NCBI GenBank assembly: GCA_046597185.1
Contig: JBKJLF010000815.1
Location: 1 to 20,178, forward strand
Reading direction: 5' to 3'
DNA length: 20,178 nucleotides
Origin: CAMBDR01 sp046597185
Lineage (GTDB): Bacteria; Pseudomonadota; Gammaproteobacteria; Burkholderiales; Burkholderiaceae_D
Part shown: piece after piece, positions 8,239-14,680 of the stretch
Position numbering within the stretch: the first letter of the stretch is position 1
Layout of the letters: each line of letters starts with the position of its first letter
Made by a program: the position numbers and the translations under genes
Notes under the pieces: model-generated
The model's input: the letters and a program-made list of their open reading frames with translations, nothing else
The model's database searches: none
Told to the model about the DNA's origin: nothing

Positions 8239-10803
8239 TTAATTTGACAGTAGTTCGATCAATTTCATCTGTTCTTCGAGCGACAGATTTTCGATGGAAT
8301 CAAGCTCGCTGTGCCTACCGCTATCGATTTCGTTATTACTGCTATCGTCTGTTCTGCTTTCAAAATACCGGGTGGTTATCATATTGCTTAAGGCATTCAT
8401 GGTGGGGTAGTCATACAGCAGGGTGGCATTCGCTGTTTCTTTGATTAAGGCAAACACATGCAGCTTGAACCAGGCACTGGTGCTGCTATCGATGCCCACT
8501 TCAAACATCAGCGACTGATCCTGATCAATATGCGACATGGTGGGCAGCTTACCGAGCAATAAGCCAATCATGGCACCGCTGATAAAGGCGGCAAACTGCG
8601 CACGCGTCAAACCCTGGCCCAATTCTTCGATGGAATCGGCCCATTGTTGGGCCTGCGTTTTGACTGCCTCGTCAGTATTGGCGACGGCGTTGGCCACTTC
8701 GTTGGCCAGTTGAAAACTGGATTTGGCGCTTTGCAAATTGCTTGATATCTTACTCTCCAACCAGTCGCAAAAATCACCTATCGACGGGTGGTTCCAGATC
8801 GTGACAGGATCGATTCTGATCATAAAACGCTGGTAGATGGCATTGCAAAATTTCCTGTCTTTACTAAAATCCCAGCGATATTCATAAAACGGCAAACTCA
8901 TTCTGAGCTGTATCGGTTCCAGCTTCAATTCCTTGCACAGCCATTGATGCGCCCACTGCATTACCGGGTGATTGTCCATGCCGTCTATCATGCTTTTAAT
9001 GGCCGCCTCCTGATTATTTTGCGCCGACACGAAAAACAGCGGCTCCAGCCCGTTTGTAAGGAAGCGTTGTTTGCATAAGTTGCGTTGCAATTTGCCGCTG
9101 GAGGTTTTTGGAATGGCAGTGGGTGCCACCAAAACCAGGGTTTCCAGCTCCAGGCCATGATGAATCATGAGCGCTTTGGCGACATTCTGAAACAGGCTGT
9201 GTGCATCAATATTTTTACGGAACTGACGCTCAACCTCTTGCACGATGACAAGTTTTTCCTTGTCATTTTCTGAATTGATCGAAAAAGCGATACCTGCGCC
9301 GGATTTAAAGCAAATCTGATCCCGTTGCACGGTTTGTTCGATATCTTGCGGATAGTGATTTTGCCCCCGGATGATGATCAATTCCTTGCAGCGGCCCGTG
9401 ATATACAACTCACCCAACTCATTCACAAAACCGAGGTCACCCGTGCGCAAGAATGGGCCTTTGTTATCCTTGGTAAAGGCGGCAAAAATTTCCTTGCTCA
9501 ATTCCGGCTTATTCCAATATCCAGCGGCGACACTGCCGCCTTCAACCCATATTTCGCCCACACAATTGGCCGCGCAGGGATCAAACGAATCGGGGTCAAC
9601 GATTTGAAACGGCAGCGATGGGTTCGATTTGCCACAGCTCACCAATTCAATACAAGCGCTGGTGCTGGTATCAGCATGGGCATCGGCCAGTTTGGCTTGA
9701 TTATGAGTTAAGCTGGCACCATCAAACAAGTGGGTGACCGGCTTTTCGCTCGCCTGTTCACCGCAAACGAAGAGCGTGGTTTCTGCCATGCCATAAGCGG
9801 GCAGGAAGGTTTCCTCTCTAAAACCCAAAGGCGCAAACTTGCTGGTAAAGCGACGCATCACCTCGGCATTGACCGCTTCTGCGCCATTAATCAACACCCG
9901 CCAAGAACTCAAATCAAGATCTTTGATGTCATCGAGCCGGATTTTTGCGCTACACAACTCATAGGCAAAGCTGGGGCCTGCCGAAGCGGTGGCGCGATAG
10001 CGGCTGATGGCTTTTAACCATTTCTTGGGGTCGGCCACGAATTGTTCCGGCGGCATAAAAATACAGCGCGCGCCAGCACAGGCGGCGGCCAGAATCATGC
10101 CGATCAAGCCCAGATCGTGGAATAGCGGCAGCCAGGAAACGCCGATTGCATGCGCATCAATGCCGAAGGCGTGTTGAATCAAGGCTTCATTATGCATGAT
10201 GTTGGCATGCGTCACCTGCACACCTTTGGGGCTACCAGTGGAGCCAGATGTGTATTGCAGGAAGGCGATAGAATCGGGTGAAATGCTGGCGGGTTGCCAC
10301 TCAGGCAGTTGCACGCGCGCTTGCGTGGCCTCTTGCGCAGGTGCTTGCACGACCCCTTGCGTGTCGATTGATTCAACATCCAGCCAGGCCAGGTTTTCAA
10401 ATGTCGGCGAGTTATCGCGCCATTCGGCCATTTTTTCAGTCACCGCGCGATTGGTGATGATGATGGCAGGTTGGCAATCCTGAATGATGGCCGTAACTCG
10501 GGCGATATTGCGATTAAAACGCGGCGGATAAGCTGGAACCGCGATCATTCCGGCATACAGGCAGCCAAAAAACGAGGTAATAAAATCCATACCGGAATCG
10601 AACAACATCAGCACGCGCGATTCCGGGCTGGCTAATTCAAGCAACTGGCGGGCGACGCAGCGCGCGGCTTGATCCAACTGAGCAAAAGTGAGGCTTGCGG
10701 TTTCCGTTTCGCCATCGGCAAGATACGTATACAAAATTTTGTCCGGCTGGTTTTCGGCATGCAATATTAATTGCTCAACCAGGTTTTTGCACTGAATAGC
10801 CAT
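8239..10803 (-). CDS. Fatty acyl-AMP ligase (FAAL) fused to a degenerate ACP and a canonical ACP
   Basis: Activates a fatty acid as acyl-AMP and passes it to a carrier protein, supplying the starter for the downstream PKS. Adenylation motifs: YTSGSTGSPKG (184-194), SWLPLFHDLGLIG (223-235), LPAYGMAETTL (334-344), RTGDLGF (453-459), ELIIIRGQNHYP (474-485) and the C-terminal lysine motif IPKTSSGKLQR (Lys571). The HDLGLIG and RGQNHYP forms are typical of FAALs rather than acyl-CoA ligases. Residues 612-684 look like an ACP fold (WLCKELKLEP ... NHPSIGDFCDWL), but where GxDSL is expected it reads YRWDFSKD, with no serine at the attachment position. A second ACP at 735-812 has GIDSS (Ser773). The last 20 residues (LDSIENLSLEEQMKLIELL) look like a docking helix. 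Start ATG at 10803 follows GGAGAGGGAG at good spacing. First gene of the operon. Confidence 0.94.
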   Translation of the reverse strand: MAIQCKNLVEQLILHAENQPDKILYTYLADGETETASLTFAQLDQAARCVARQLLELASPESRVLMLFDSGMDFITSFFGCLYAGMIAVPAYPPRFNRNIARVTAIIQDCQPAIIITNRAVTEKMAEWRDNSPTFENLAWLDVESIDTQGVVQAPAQEATQARVQLPEWQPASISPDSIAFLQYTSGSTGSPKGVQVTHANIMHNEALIQHAFGIDAHAIGVSWLPLFHDLGLIGMILAAACAGARCIFMPPEQFVADPKKWLKAISRYRATASAGPSFAYELCSAKIRLDDIKDLDLSSWRVLINGAEAVNAEVMRRFTSKFAPLGFREETFLPAYGMAETTLFVCGEQASEKPVTHLFDGASLTHNQAKLADAHADTSTSACIELVSCGKSNPSLPFQIVDPDSFDPCAANCVGEIWVEGGSVAAGYWNKPELSKEIFAAFTKDNKGPFLRTGDLGFVNELGELYITGRCKELIIIRGQNHYPQDIEQTVQRDQICFKSGAGIAFSINSENDKEKLVIVQEVERQFRKNIDAHSLFQNVAKALMIHHGLELETLVLVAPTAIPKTSSGKLQRNLCKQRFLTNGLEPLFFVSAQNNQEAAIKSMIDGMDNHPVMQWAHQWLCKELKLEPIQLRMSLPFYEYRWDFSKDRKFCNAIYQRFMIRIDPVTIWNHPSIGDFCDWLESKISSNLQSAKSSFQLANEVANAVANTDEAVKTQAQQWADSIEELGQGLTRAQFAAFISGAMIGLLLGKLPTMSHIDQDQSLMFEVGIDSSTSAWFKLHVFALIKETANATLLYDYPTMNALSNMITTRYFESRTDDSSNNEIDSGRHSELDSIENLSLEEQMKLIELLSN

Positions 10804-10965
10804 AAGAACTCCCTCTCCAAGGATTGATTTTTAATTGGGTACACCAAAGCGAGCGACGCGCGGAACTTTACTTTTTAACTCAATTATGCTCAGAAGATTA
10901 GCGTCGAATTATTGCCACCATCCAGCACAAGGTTTGACCGTTTGGGGAGCAAAAAAACCCGACGA

Positions 10966-10994
10966 ATTATAGGGCAATTCCTCTGAATGATCAA
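10966..10994 (-). promoter_or_regulatory. Predicted sigma70 promoter of the FAAL-PKS operon
   Basis: On the minus strand TTGATC (10994-10989) and a perfect TATAAT (10971-10966) are separated by exactly 17 bp. Transcription would start near 10958, giving a leader of about 155 nt before the FAAL ATG at 10803. Confidence 0.65.
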
Positions 10995-10999
10995 TTACT

Positions 11000-11033
11000 T
11001 TCGCTATCTTTCGCTATCTTTCGCAATCATTCG
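11000..11033 (-). repeat. 10-bp direct repeats next to the -35 box
   Basis: Plus strand TTCGCTATCT occurs twice in tandem, followed by the near copy TTCGCAATCA and TTCG, with exact 10-bp spacing. The array begins 6 bp upstream of the -35 hexamer of the FAAL promoter. Helical-phase repeats in this position are typical of activator binding sites; the binding protein is unknown. Confidence 0.6.
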
Positions 11034-11121
11034 TTTTTTTGCCAAAATATTCGGTGGATTGAATTCAATGGCAAAACAAACAGGGAATATGCGCTTTGAT
11101 TGATTCATTCATCGATCAAAA

Positions 11122-11141
11122 ATGATTCAAATATGAATCAT
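11122..11141. promoter_or_regulatory. Inverted repeat, possible operator
   Basis: ATGATTC and GAATCAT form a perfect 7-bp inverted repeat around the 6-bp centre AAATAT, about 130 bp upstream of the FAAL -35 box. The size fits a dimeric regulator site. No known consensus is recognised. Confidence 0.4.
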
Positions 11142-11314
11142 AGCGAACTACTTGGAATACTTACGAAAATCAAATCGCGCTTTGACCTTACGCAAAGAAT
11201 GATGTCATGACCGACACATCACCACCGATGGTATTTATCCGACAGGGAAAGCTGCAGAGATAAATCAGCCAATCAAAAACGGCTCTTGATACGCAACACG
11301 GTTGACCCTGTCCA

Positions 11315-11470
11315 ATGACGTTTCATCCCGGCAGCTTACGTCTGAACACAAACGCCTTTTATTTTGATCTGGTCACGCCTAATATCAAGTCATCGCCGAC
11401 ACAGCAAGCAAGAAACTGGCGGAAATTTCAAGCGATGCTACGGCATTGCTTGCAGGGTAAAGCGCATTAA
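11315..11470 (+). CDS. Doubtful 51-aa ORF
   Basis: An ATG-to-TAA ORF of 51 codons with basic C-terminal half (QQARNWRKFQAMLRHCLQGK). There is no Shine-Dalgarno sequence before the ATG, no signal peptide, and I recognise no family. It ends 36 bp before the secreted-protein gene. It may be chance or a remnant; listed only because it fills part of a gene-free stretch. Confidence 0.15.
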   Translation: MTFHPGSLRLNTNAFYFDLVTPNIKSSPTQQARNWRKFQAMLRHCLQGKAH

Positions 11471-11506
11471 AAAAACTCACTTTTACCAACAACCAAGGAA
11501 ACGATC

Positions 11507-11941
11507 ATGTCACCATTCATCAAAACCATTATCTTAAGTGCATTTTCACTCACCACTACCTGCGCCCTGGCCGCCGAACCAGCCGCTGATCAGGCGCTGG
11601 AAACCATCAATGTGGTAACGGTCACCACACCCAAATATCGGGTTAGCCCGGATGAATTCATGTACTTGGGTGGGACTTACGCCTTCGACAATGGTGCCGT
11701 CCTGAAATTTCGCCAGGCGGGTATTAACCGCTATGTTGTCTCGCTGACGGGCCTGCCGGACACCGAGGTCGTTGCACTGTCCGGGAATCGCTTTGCGGCC
11801 CGGGATAAATCCATCAACATGGTCTTTGCGCCACATGACAGCGGTTTTGCCACCCAGCTTACGGTGCAATACAAAAACCCCAACAGCGTGGCACAAAATG
11901 GGGCGGCCGGGCCAGACCATATCGTCGTCGCCAGCAATTGA
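11507..11941 (+). CDS. Small secreted protein of unknown function
   Basis: 144 residues with a clear Sec signal peptide: basic start (MSPFIK), hydrophobic core, and cleavage site CALA|AEP around residue 22. The mature part has the pattern YRVSPDEFMYLGGTYAFDNG followed by alternating beta-like segments (VLKFRQAG, RYVVSLTG, VVALSGNRFAA, INMVFAP, ATQLTVQY). I recall similar small periplasmic/exported proteins in Oxalobacteraceae in which a '-SPEEF...Y.L.NG..L...' motif recurs, but the function is not known to me. The ATG is preceded by AAGGA at good spacing. It stands alone on the plus strand, 157 bp before the histidine kinase, and its stop codon merges into a 10-bp tandem repeat. Confidence 0.85.
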   Translation: MSPFIKTIILSAFSLTTTCALAAEPAADQALETINVVTVTTPKYRVSPDEFMYLGGTYAFDNGAVLKFRQAGINRYVVSLTGLPDTEVVALSGNRFAARDKSINMVFAPHDSGFATQLTVQYKNPNSVAQNGAAGPDHIVVASN

Positions 11942-11987
11942 GCGCAACTGAGCACAACTGAGCACAACTGAGCGCAACTGAGCGCAA
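11941..11987 (+). repeat. 10-bp tandem repeat after the secreted-protein gene
   Basis: AGCRCAACTG occurs four times in exact tandem (R is G or A), plus a partial fifth copy AGCGCAA. The array starts at the last base of the stop codon. Because 10 is not a multiple of three, the TGA at each unit junction falls in all three plus-strand frames. Confidence 0.85.
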
Positions 11988-12098
11988 AGAGCACACTGCA
12001 ATACACCGTCACGCAGCAATCCCATAAGGACTGCGCGTGACATTTTGCACAGCCCCGGTTATCATGACCATGTCAAACCTTTGATCAAGGCTTACCCC

Positions 12099-13184
12099 AT
12101 GAACCCACCCAAGCACAAATGGCTATTGTATTGGAGCATCTGGATACTGCTCGGGCTGTATATGGCCTCGATGGATTTGATGATGTATCCCAAACTTCAA
12201 TTCCTTACCCACTTATTGCCGATGAATTTGTTACAGAATCTGGCATGGGGGGTGGCGGGCCTCGCCGTGATGGCGGTTGCGCGGCGCTGGCCATTGCTTC
12301 AATTTAACTGGGCCGAGCGCAAAAACTGGGTGATTGAACTGCTCGCCTGCTTCGCCATTGCGGTATTGGCCCTGGTGATGCTGTGGCTGGTTTCCATGCT
12401 GTTTGCCGAGCCGGAAATACTCACCAAGACGCGACTCAACCCGTGGCGCTGGTTTTGGCGCTATTTCAGGATGTATTTCCACATCAGTTTGCTCTTGATG
12501 TGGGCGGTACTGGGTGCCTGGCATGGCATGCACATCTACCAAAAATACCGCCAGCGCGAGCTGGAGGCGGCGCAACTGGAAAGCCGTCTGGCGCAGGCGC
12601 AAAATGCCGCGCTGCAAATGCAGTTACGCCCGCATTTTCTGTTCAACACCTTGAATTCCATCTCCGCGTTAATCCATAGCGATGCCGACAATGCCGACCG
12701 CATGGTGTCACGGCTGGCCGATTTATTACGCATGACACTCGATTCCGGCAACAGCCAGCAAATTCCGTTGAGCCGGGAAATGGCGATTATCGACGCTTAT
12801 TTGAGTATCGAATTGATCCGTTTTCAAGATCGGCTACAGGTCAACAAAGACGTACCCGCTTCCTGCCTGAACGCCATGGTACCGGCCTTCTTGCTGCAGC
12901 CGCTGGTGGAAAATGCGATCAAGCATGGCGTGGCCGATCAGATCCACTTATCCACCATCGCTATCCGGGTGCGGCATGAAGAGCCGTGGTTGATTCTGGA
13001 GGTGCTGGATAATGGCAAGGGGGTGAGTGCGCAAGTGCGCAGTGGCATTGGCACACAAAACACGGAAGCGCGTTTGCAACTGTTGTATCAGGAACGGCAC
13101 AGCTTCACGCTCGATACAGTTCCGGGACAAGGCACGCGCGCGCTGGTGCGCATCCCGTACACGCAGGCAGGAGAGGCAAAATGA
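12099..13184 (+). CDS. LytS/YehU-type membrane sensor histidine kinase
   Basis: 361 residues. Four hydrophobic segments lie in the first 145 residues (about 8-28, 45-62, 79-101, 127-147), so the protein sits in the inner membrane. A helical linker (RQRELEAAQLESRLAQAQNA) leads to the His_kinase domain with the phosphoacceptor His179 in LRPHFLFNTLNS, the N-box PLVENAIKHG (Asn271), and ATP-binding loops LDNGKG and GIGTQN. This is the architecture of kinases that pair with LytTR regulators. The frame extends back to a TTG at 12045, but the ATG at 12099 has AAGG 8 nt upstream and a natural N terminus, so I prefer it. The stop overlaps the start of the response regulator by 4 bp (ATGA), indicating translational coupling. 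The signal sensed is unknown; there is no periplasmic domain of size. Confidence 0.93.
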   Translation: MNPPKHKWLLYWSIWILLGLYMASMDLMMYPKLQFLTHLLPMNLLQNLAWGVAGLAVMAVARRWPLLQFNWAERKNWVIELLACFAIAVLALVMLWLVSMLFAEPEILTKTRLNPWRWFWRYFRMYFHISLLLMWAVLGAWHGMHIYQKYRQRELEAAQLESRLAQAQNAALQMQLRPHFLFNTLNSISALIHSDADNADRMVSRLADLLRMTLDSGNSQQIPLSREMAIIDAYLSIELIRFQDRLQVNKDVPASCLNAMVPAFLLQPLVENAIKHGVADQIHLSTIAIRVRHEEPWLILEVLDNGKGVSAQVRSGIGTQNTEARLQLLYQERHSFTLDTVPGQGTRALVRIPYTQAGEAK

Positions 13185-13930
13185 CACGACGCGCGCTGAT
13201 TGTGGATGACGAAGCGCTGGCCCGGCAGCGCATCCGCCAATTGCTGGCCGATGAAGCCGACTTCGACGTCATCGGCGAAGCGGGCAATGGTCTGGAAGCG
13301 GTGACGCTGATTGAATCACTGCGCCCGGATCTGGTATTTTTGGATATTCAAATGCCGCTATTGGATGGCTTTGGCGTCATCGAAGCGATTGGTGCCGAGC
13401 AGATGCCCGCCACGCTGTTTTGTACCGCCTATGACGCGCACGCCGTGAAAGCGTTTGAAGTGCATGCCGTCGATTATCTGTTAAAACCGTTCGACCGGGA
13501 TCGCTTCAAGCGCGCGCTGGCGTGGGTACGCGAGCGTAGTGCAAAGCCGCGCAAGGAGCCCGATGGCTTTAAGGCGCTGCTATCCGAACTGGAAAGCGGG
13601 CAAGTCCGGCCGGATCGGTTTTTGGTGAAAACCGGTGAACGCTGGTTGATGGTGAAATGTGCCGAGATTCAATGGATCGACGCGGAAGGCAATTATGTGC
13701 GCCTGCATGTGGAAGGCACTACCCATATGCTGCGCCATACCATGGCCGAAGTGCTGGCGCGGCTGGACCCGGCGCAATTTAAACGCATCCACCGCTCCAC
13801 CATTGTGAATCTGGATTTTGTGCGCGACTTGCAACCATGGACGGGCGGCGATATGACGGTATTCCTGCGCGATGGCACGCGCCTGACGCTCAGCCGCACG
13901 TATCGGGAACAATTTGATCAGTGGCGTTAG
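13181..13930 (+). CDS. LytTR-family response regulator
   Basis: 249 residues. Receiver domain about 3-118 with acidic pocket Asp9/Asp10, phosphoacceptor Asp55 (VFLDIQMP), Thr82 and Lys102 (LLKPFD). A linker leads to a LytTR DNA-binding domain about 145-248, with typical segments WIDAEGNYVRLH, FKRIHRSTIVN and LTLSRTYREQF. Phosphorylated by the coupled kinase just upstream, it should bind paired direct-repeat promoter sites. Targets are not evident; candidates are the secreted-protein gene and the repeat-bearing promoter regions in this window. The start overlaps the kinase stop by 4 bp and is preceded by GGAGAGG. No clear terminator follows. Confidence 0.95.
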   Translation: MTRRALIVDDEALARQRIRQLLADEADFDVIGEAGNGLEAVTLIESLRPDLVFLDIQMPLLDGFGVIEAIGAEQMPATLFCTAYDAHAVKAFEVHAVDYLLKPFDRDRFKRALAWVRERSAKPRKEPDGFKALLSELESGQVRPDRFLVKTGERWLMVKCAEIQWIDAEGNYVRLHVEGTTHMLRHTMAEVLARLDPAQFKRIHRSTIVNLDFVRDLQPWTGGDMTVFLRDGTRLTLSRTYREQFDQWR

Positions 13931-13949
13931 AATTTGCCGTAGCGTTAAT

Positions 13950-13987
13950 CGTTAATCGGGACAGCCACCGTTAATCGGGACAGCCAC
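13950..13987 (+). repeat. 19-bp tandem duplication
   Basis: CGTTAATCGGGACAGCCAC is present twice, directly adjacent and identical, 20 bp after the response-regulator stop codon. A further partial copy (GCGTTAATC) precedes it. It is probably a recent slippage duplication; no function is apparent. Confidence 0.85.
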
Positions 13988-14183
13988 GGTGTTGATGTTT
14001 GTGATTGCCAAATTGTTTGGGCGGTATTTGGTGCGGGATAAGGTATGCCCCCCCGGCACCATAACAAAATATTGCCCCGCAACAACCTTGGGCCAAGCAT
14101 CCTCAAAATAAGTAACCATTTAAACCATAAAATAATGAAAAACATTTAAATAAATAAAAATGCAAGCGATTGCTTTAATATTT

Positions 14184-14212
14184 AATCGTACTAATAATAC
14201 TTTAGTACGATT
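14184..14212. promoter_or_regulatory. Perfect inverted repeat overlapping a -35 box, likely operator
   Basis: AATCGTACTAA and its exact reverse complement TTAGTACGATT flank the 7-bp centre TAATACT. The right arm overlaps the first two bases of the -35 hexamer TTGCCA at 14211. No T-run follows, so it is not an intrinsic terminator. Position and symmetry fit a dimeric regulator's site. Confidence 0.6.
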
Positions 14213-14239
14213 GCCATTCTTTCCGTTTACTAATATCAT
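14211..14239 (+). promoter_or_regulatory. Near-consensus sigma70 promoter for the small ORF/sRNA
   Basis: TTGCCA (14211-14216) and TATCAT (14234-14239), each 5 of 6 to consensus, are separated by exactly 17 bp. Transcription would start near 14246, about 42 nt before the ATG at 14288, and end at the terminator at 14417, a transcript of about 170 nt. Confidence 0.6.
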
Positions 14240-14287
14240 TGGCATCAGTCGAGTAAGCAAACCTATCAGTTTGAACGCAAGACGGGC

Positions 14288-14371
14288 ATGAATGCGATGG
14301 GCCGGTCTCTCCCGATCTGCCGCATCATGGTTTCTGTAGCTTTTGTAGTATTAGCATTGTTCAGTAAGTAG
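14288..14371 (+). CDS. Possible 27-aa single-span membrane peptide (or sRNA body)
   Basis: A 27-codon ORF, ATG to TAG, encoding a short basic/polar start (MNAMGRSLPICR) and a hydrophobic helix (IMVSVAFVVLALF) ending in SK. This is the layout of a small inner-membrane protein or hydrophobic peptide. It lies between a near-consensus promoter and an intrinsic terminator, which begins 16 bp after its stop, so the transcript seems to exist for this stretch alone. The ribosome-binding site is weak (AAGACGGG very near the ATG), so a non-coding regulatory RNA of about 170 nt is a serious alternative. I do not recognise a family. Confidence 0.4.
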   Translation: MNAMGRSLPICRIMVSVAFVVLALFSK

Positions 14372-14386
14372 CCTCTCTATTTTTAA

Positions 14387-14417
14387 CCCCACCTGCTGCG
14401 GCACGGTGGGTTTTTTT
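14387..14417 (+). terminator. Rho-independent terminator
   Basis: CCCACC (14388-14393) pairs with GGTGGG (14405-14410), with inner pairing TGC/GCA around a short loop, followed by seven Ts (14411-14417). It ends the short transcript that would begin near 14246 and separates it from the next promoter. Confidence 0.85.
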
Positions 14418-14430
14418 ACGCTTTAATCCA

Positions 14431-14458
14431 TTGACAAATAAAAAAACATAACTATAAT
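14431..14458 (+). promoter_or_regulatory. Consensus sigma70 promoter of the three-gene operon
   Basis: Perfect TTGACA (14431-14436) and perfect TATAAT (14453-14458) with a 16-bp spacer, 14 bp after the preceding terminator. It predicts a start near 14465 and a leader of about 215 nt before the ATG at 14681. No operator is obvious, so expression may be strong and constitutive or leader-controlled. Confidence 0.75.
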
Positions 14459-14680
14459 AAAACATCATTGCTTTCAAATACAAATTATTTTTATTTCACT
14501 GTGGAATTGGTTAAAAGCCAGATAAATTATTAAAGTTACGCATATACAGTTTTTTTTAGCAATTATACTAATCGCCTATGTCATGCCGTCATTTCGTTGA
14601 TTTGACGCCTGTTTGAAGTTGTTTAAGGTAGAACAGACAGGTTTATGACATCTATCCAGTCATTGAGGGGGATTTACATC

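Larger units (their letters stand above)
10804..11506. other. Divergent intergenic region between FAAL operon and secreted-protein gene
   Basis: About 700 bp without a convincing gene. It holds the FAAL promoter, a 10-bp direct repeat and an inverted repeat (listed separately). The stretch 11160-11500 contains only a weak 51-codon ORF. I see no clear promoter for the gene at 11507, only weak -35/-10 combinations. Confidence 0.6.
13931..14680. other. Long AT-rich intergenic region with a compact transcription unit
   Basis: About 750 bp. In order it holds a 19-bp tandem duplication, an inverted repeat, a promoter, a 27-codon ORF, an intrinsic terminator, and a consensus promoter with a leader of about 215 nt for the gene at 14681 (each listed separately). 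In 13990-14180 and 14465-14660 I see no further clear feature. Confidence 0.6.

Noticed and set aside
11546..12043. 165-codon minus-strand ORF over the secreted-protein gene
   Set aside because: It includes the translated 10-bp repeat and is antisense to a gene with a good signal peptide and ribosome-binding site.
12045..12098. TTG start giving 18 more residues to the histidine kinase
   Set aside because: No suitably spaced Shine-Dalgarno; the ATG at 12099 has AAGG at 8 nt and a typical N terminus.
13945..14145. 66-codon minus-strand ORF with a hydrophobic start
   Set aside because: It covers the 19-bp duplication and AT-rich DNA, has no convincing ribosome-binding site, and its hydrophobicity can come from base composition.
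14184..14212. LuxR-type (lux box) reading of the palindrome
   Set aside because: The arms are longer and do not show the CTG...CAG ends of a lux box; no luxR/luxI gene is in the window.
14645..14680. Upstream ATG for the coiled-coil protein
   Set aside because: The stronger Shine-Dalgarno (GAGGGGG) lies inside this extension and serves the ATG at 14681; CAGG before 14645 keeps it possible but less likely.
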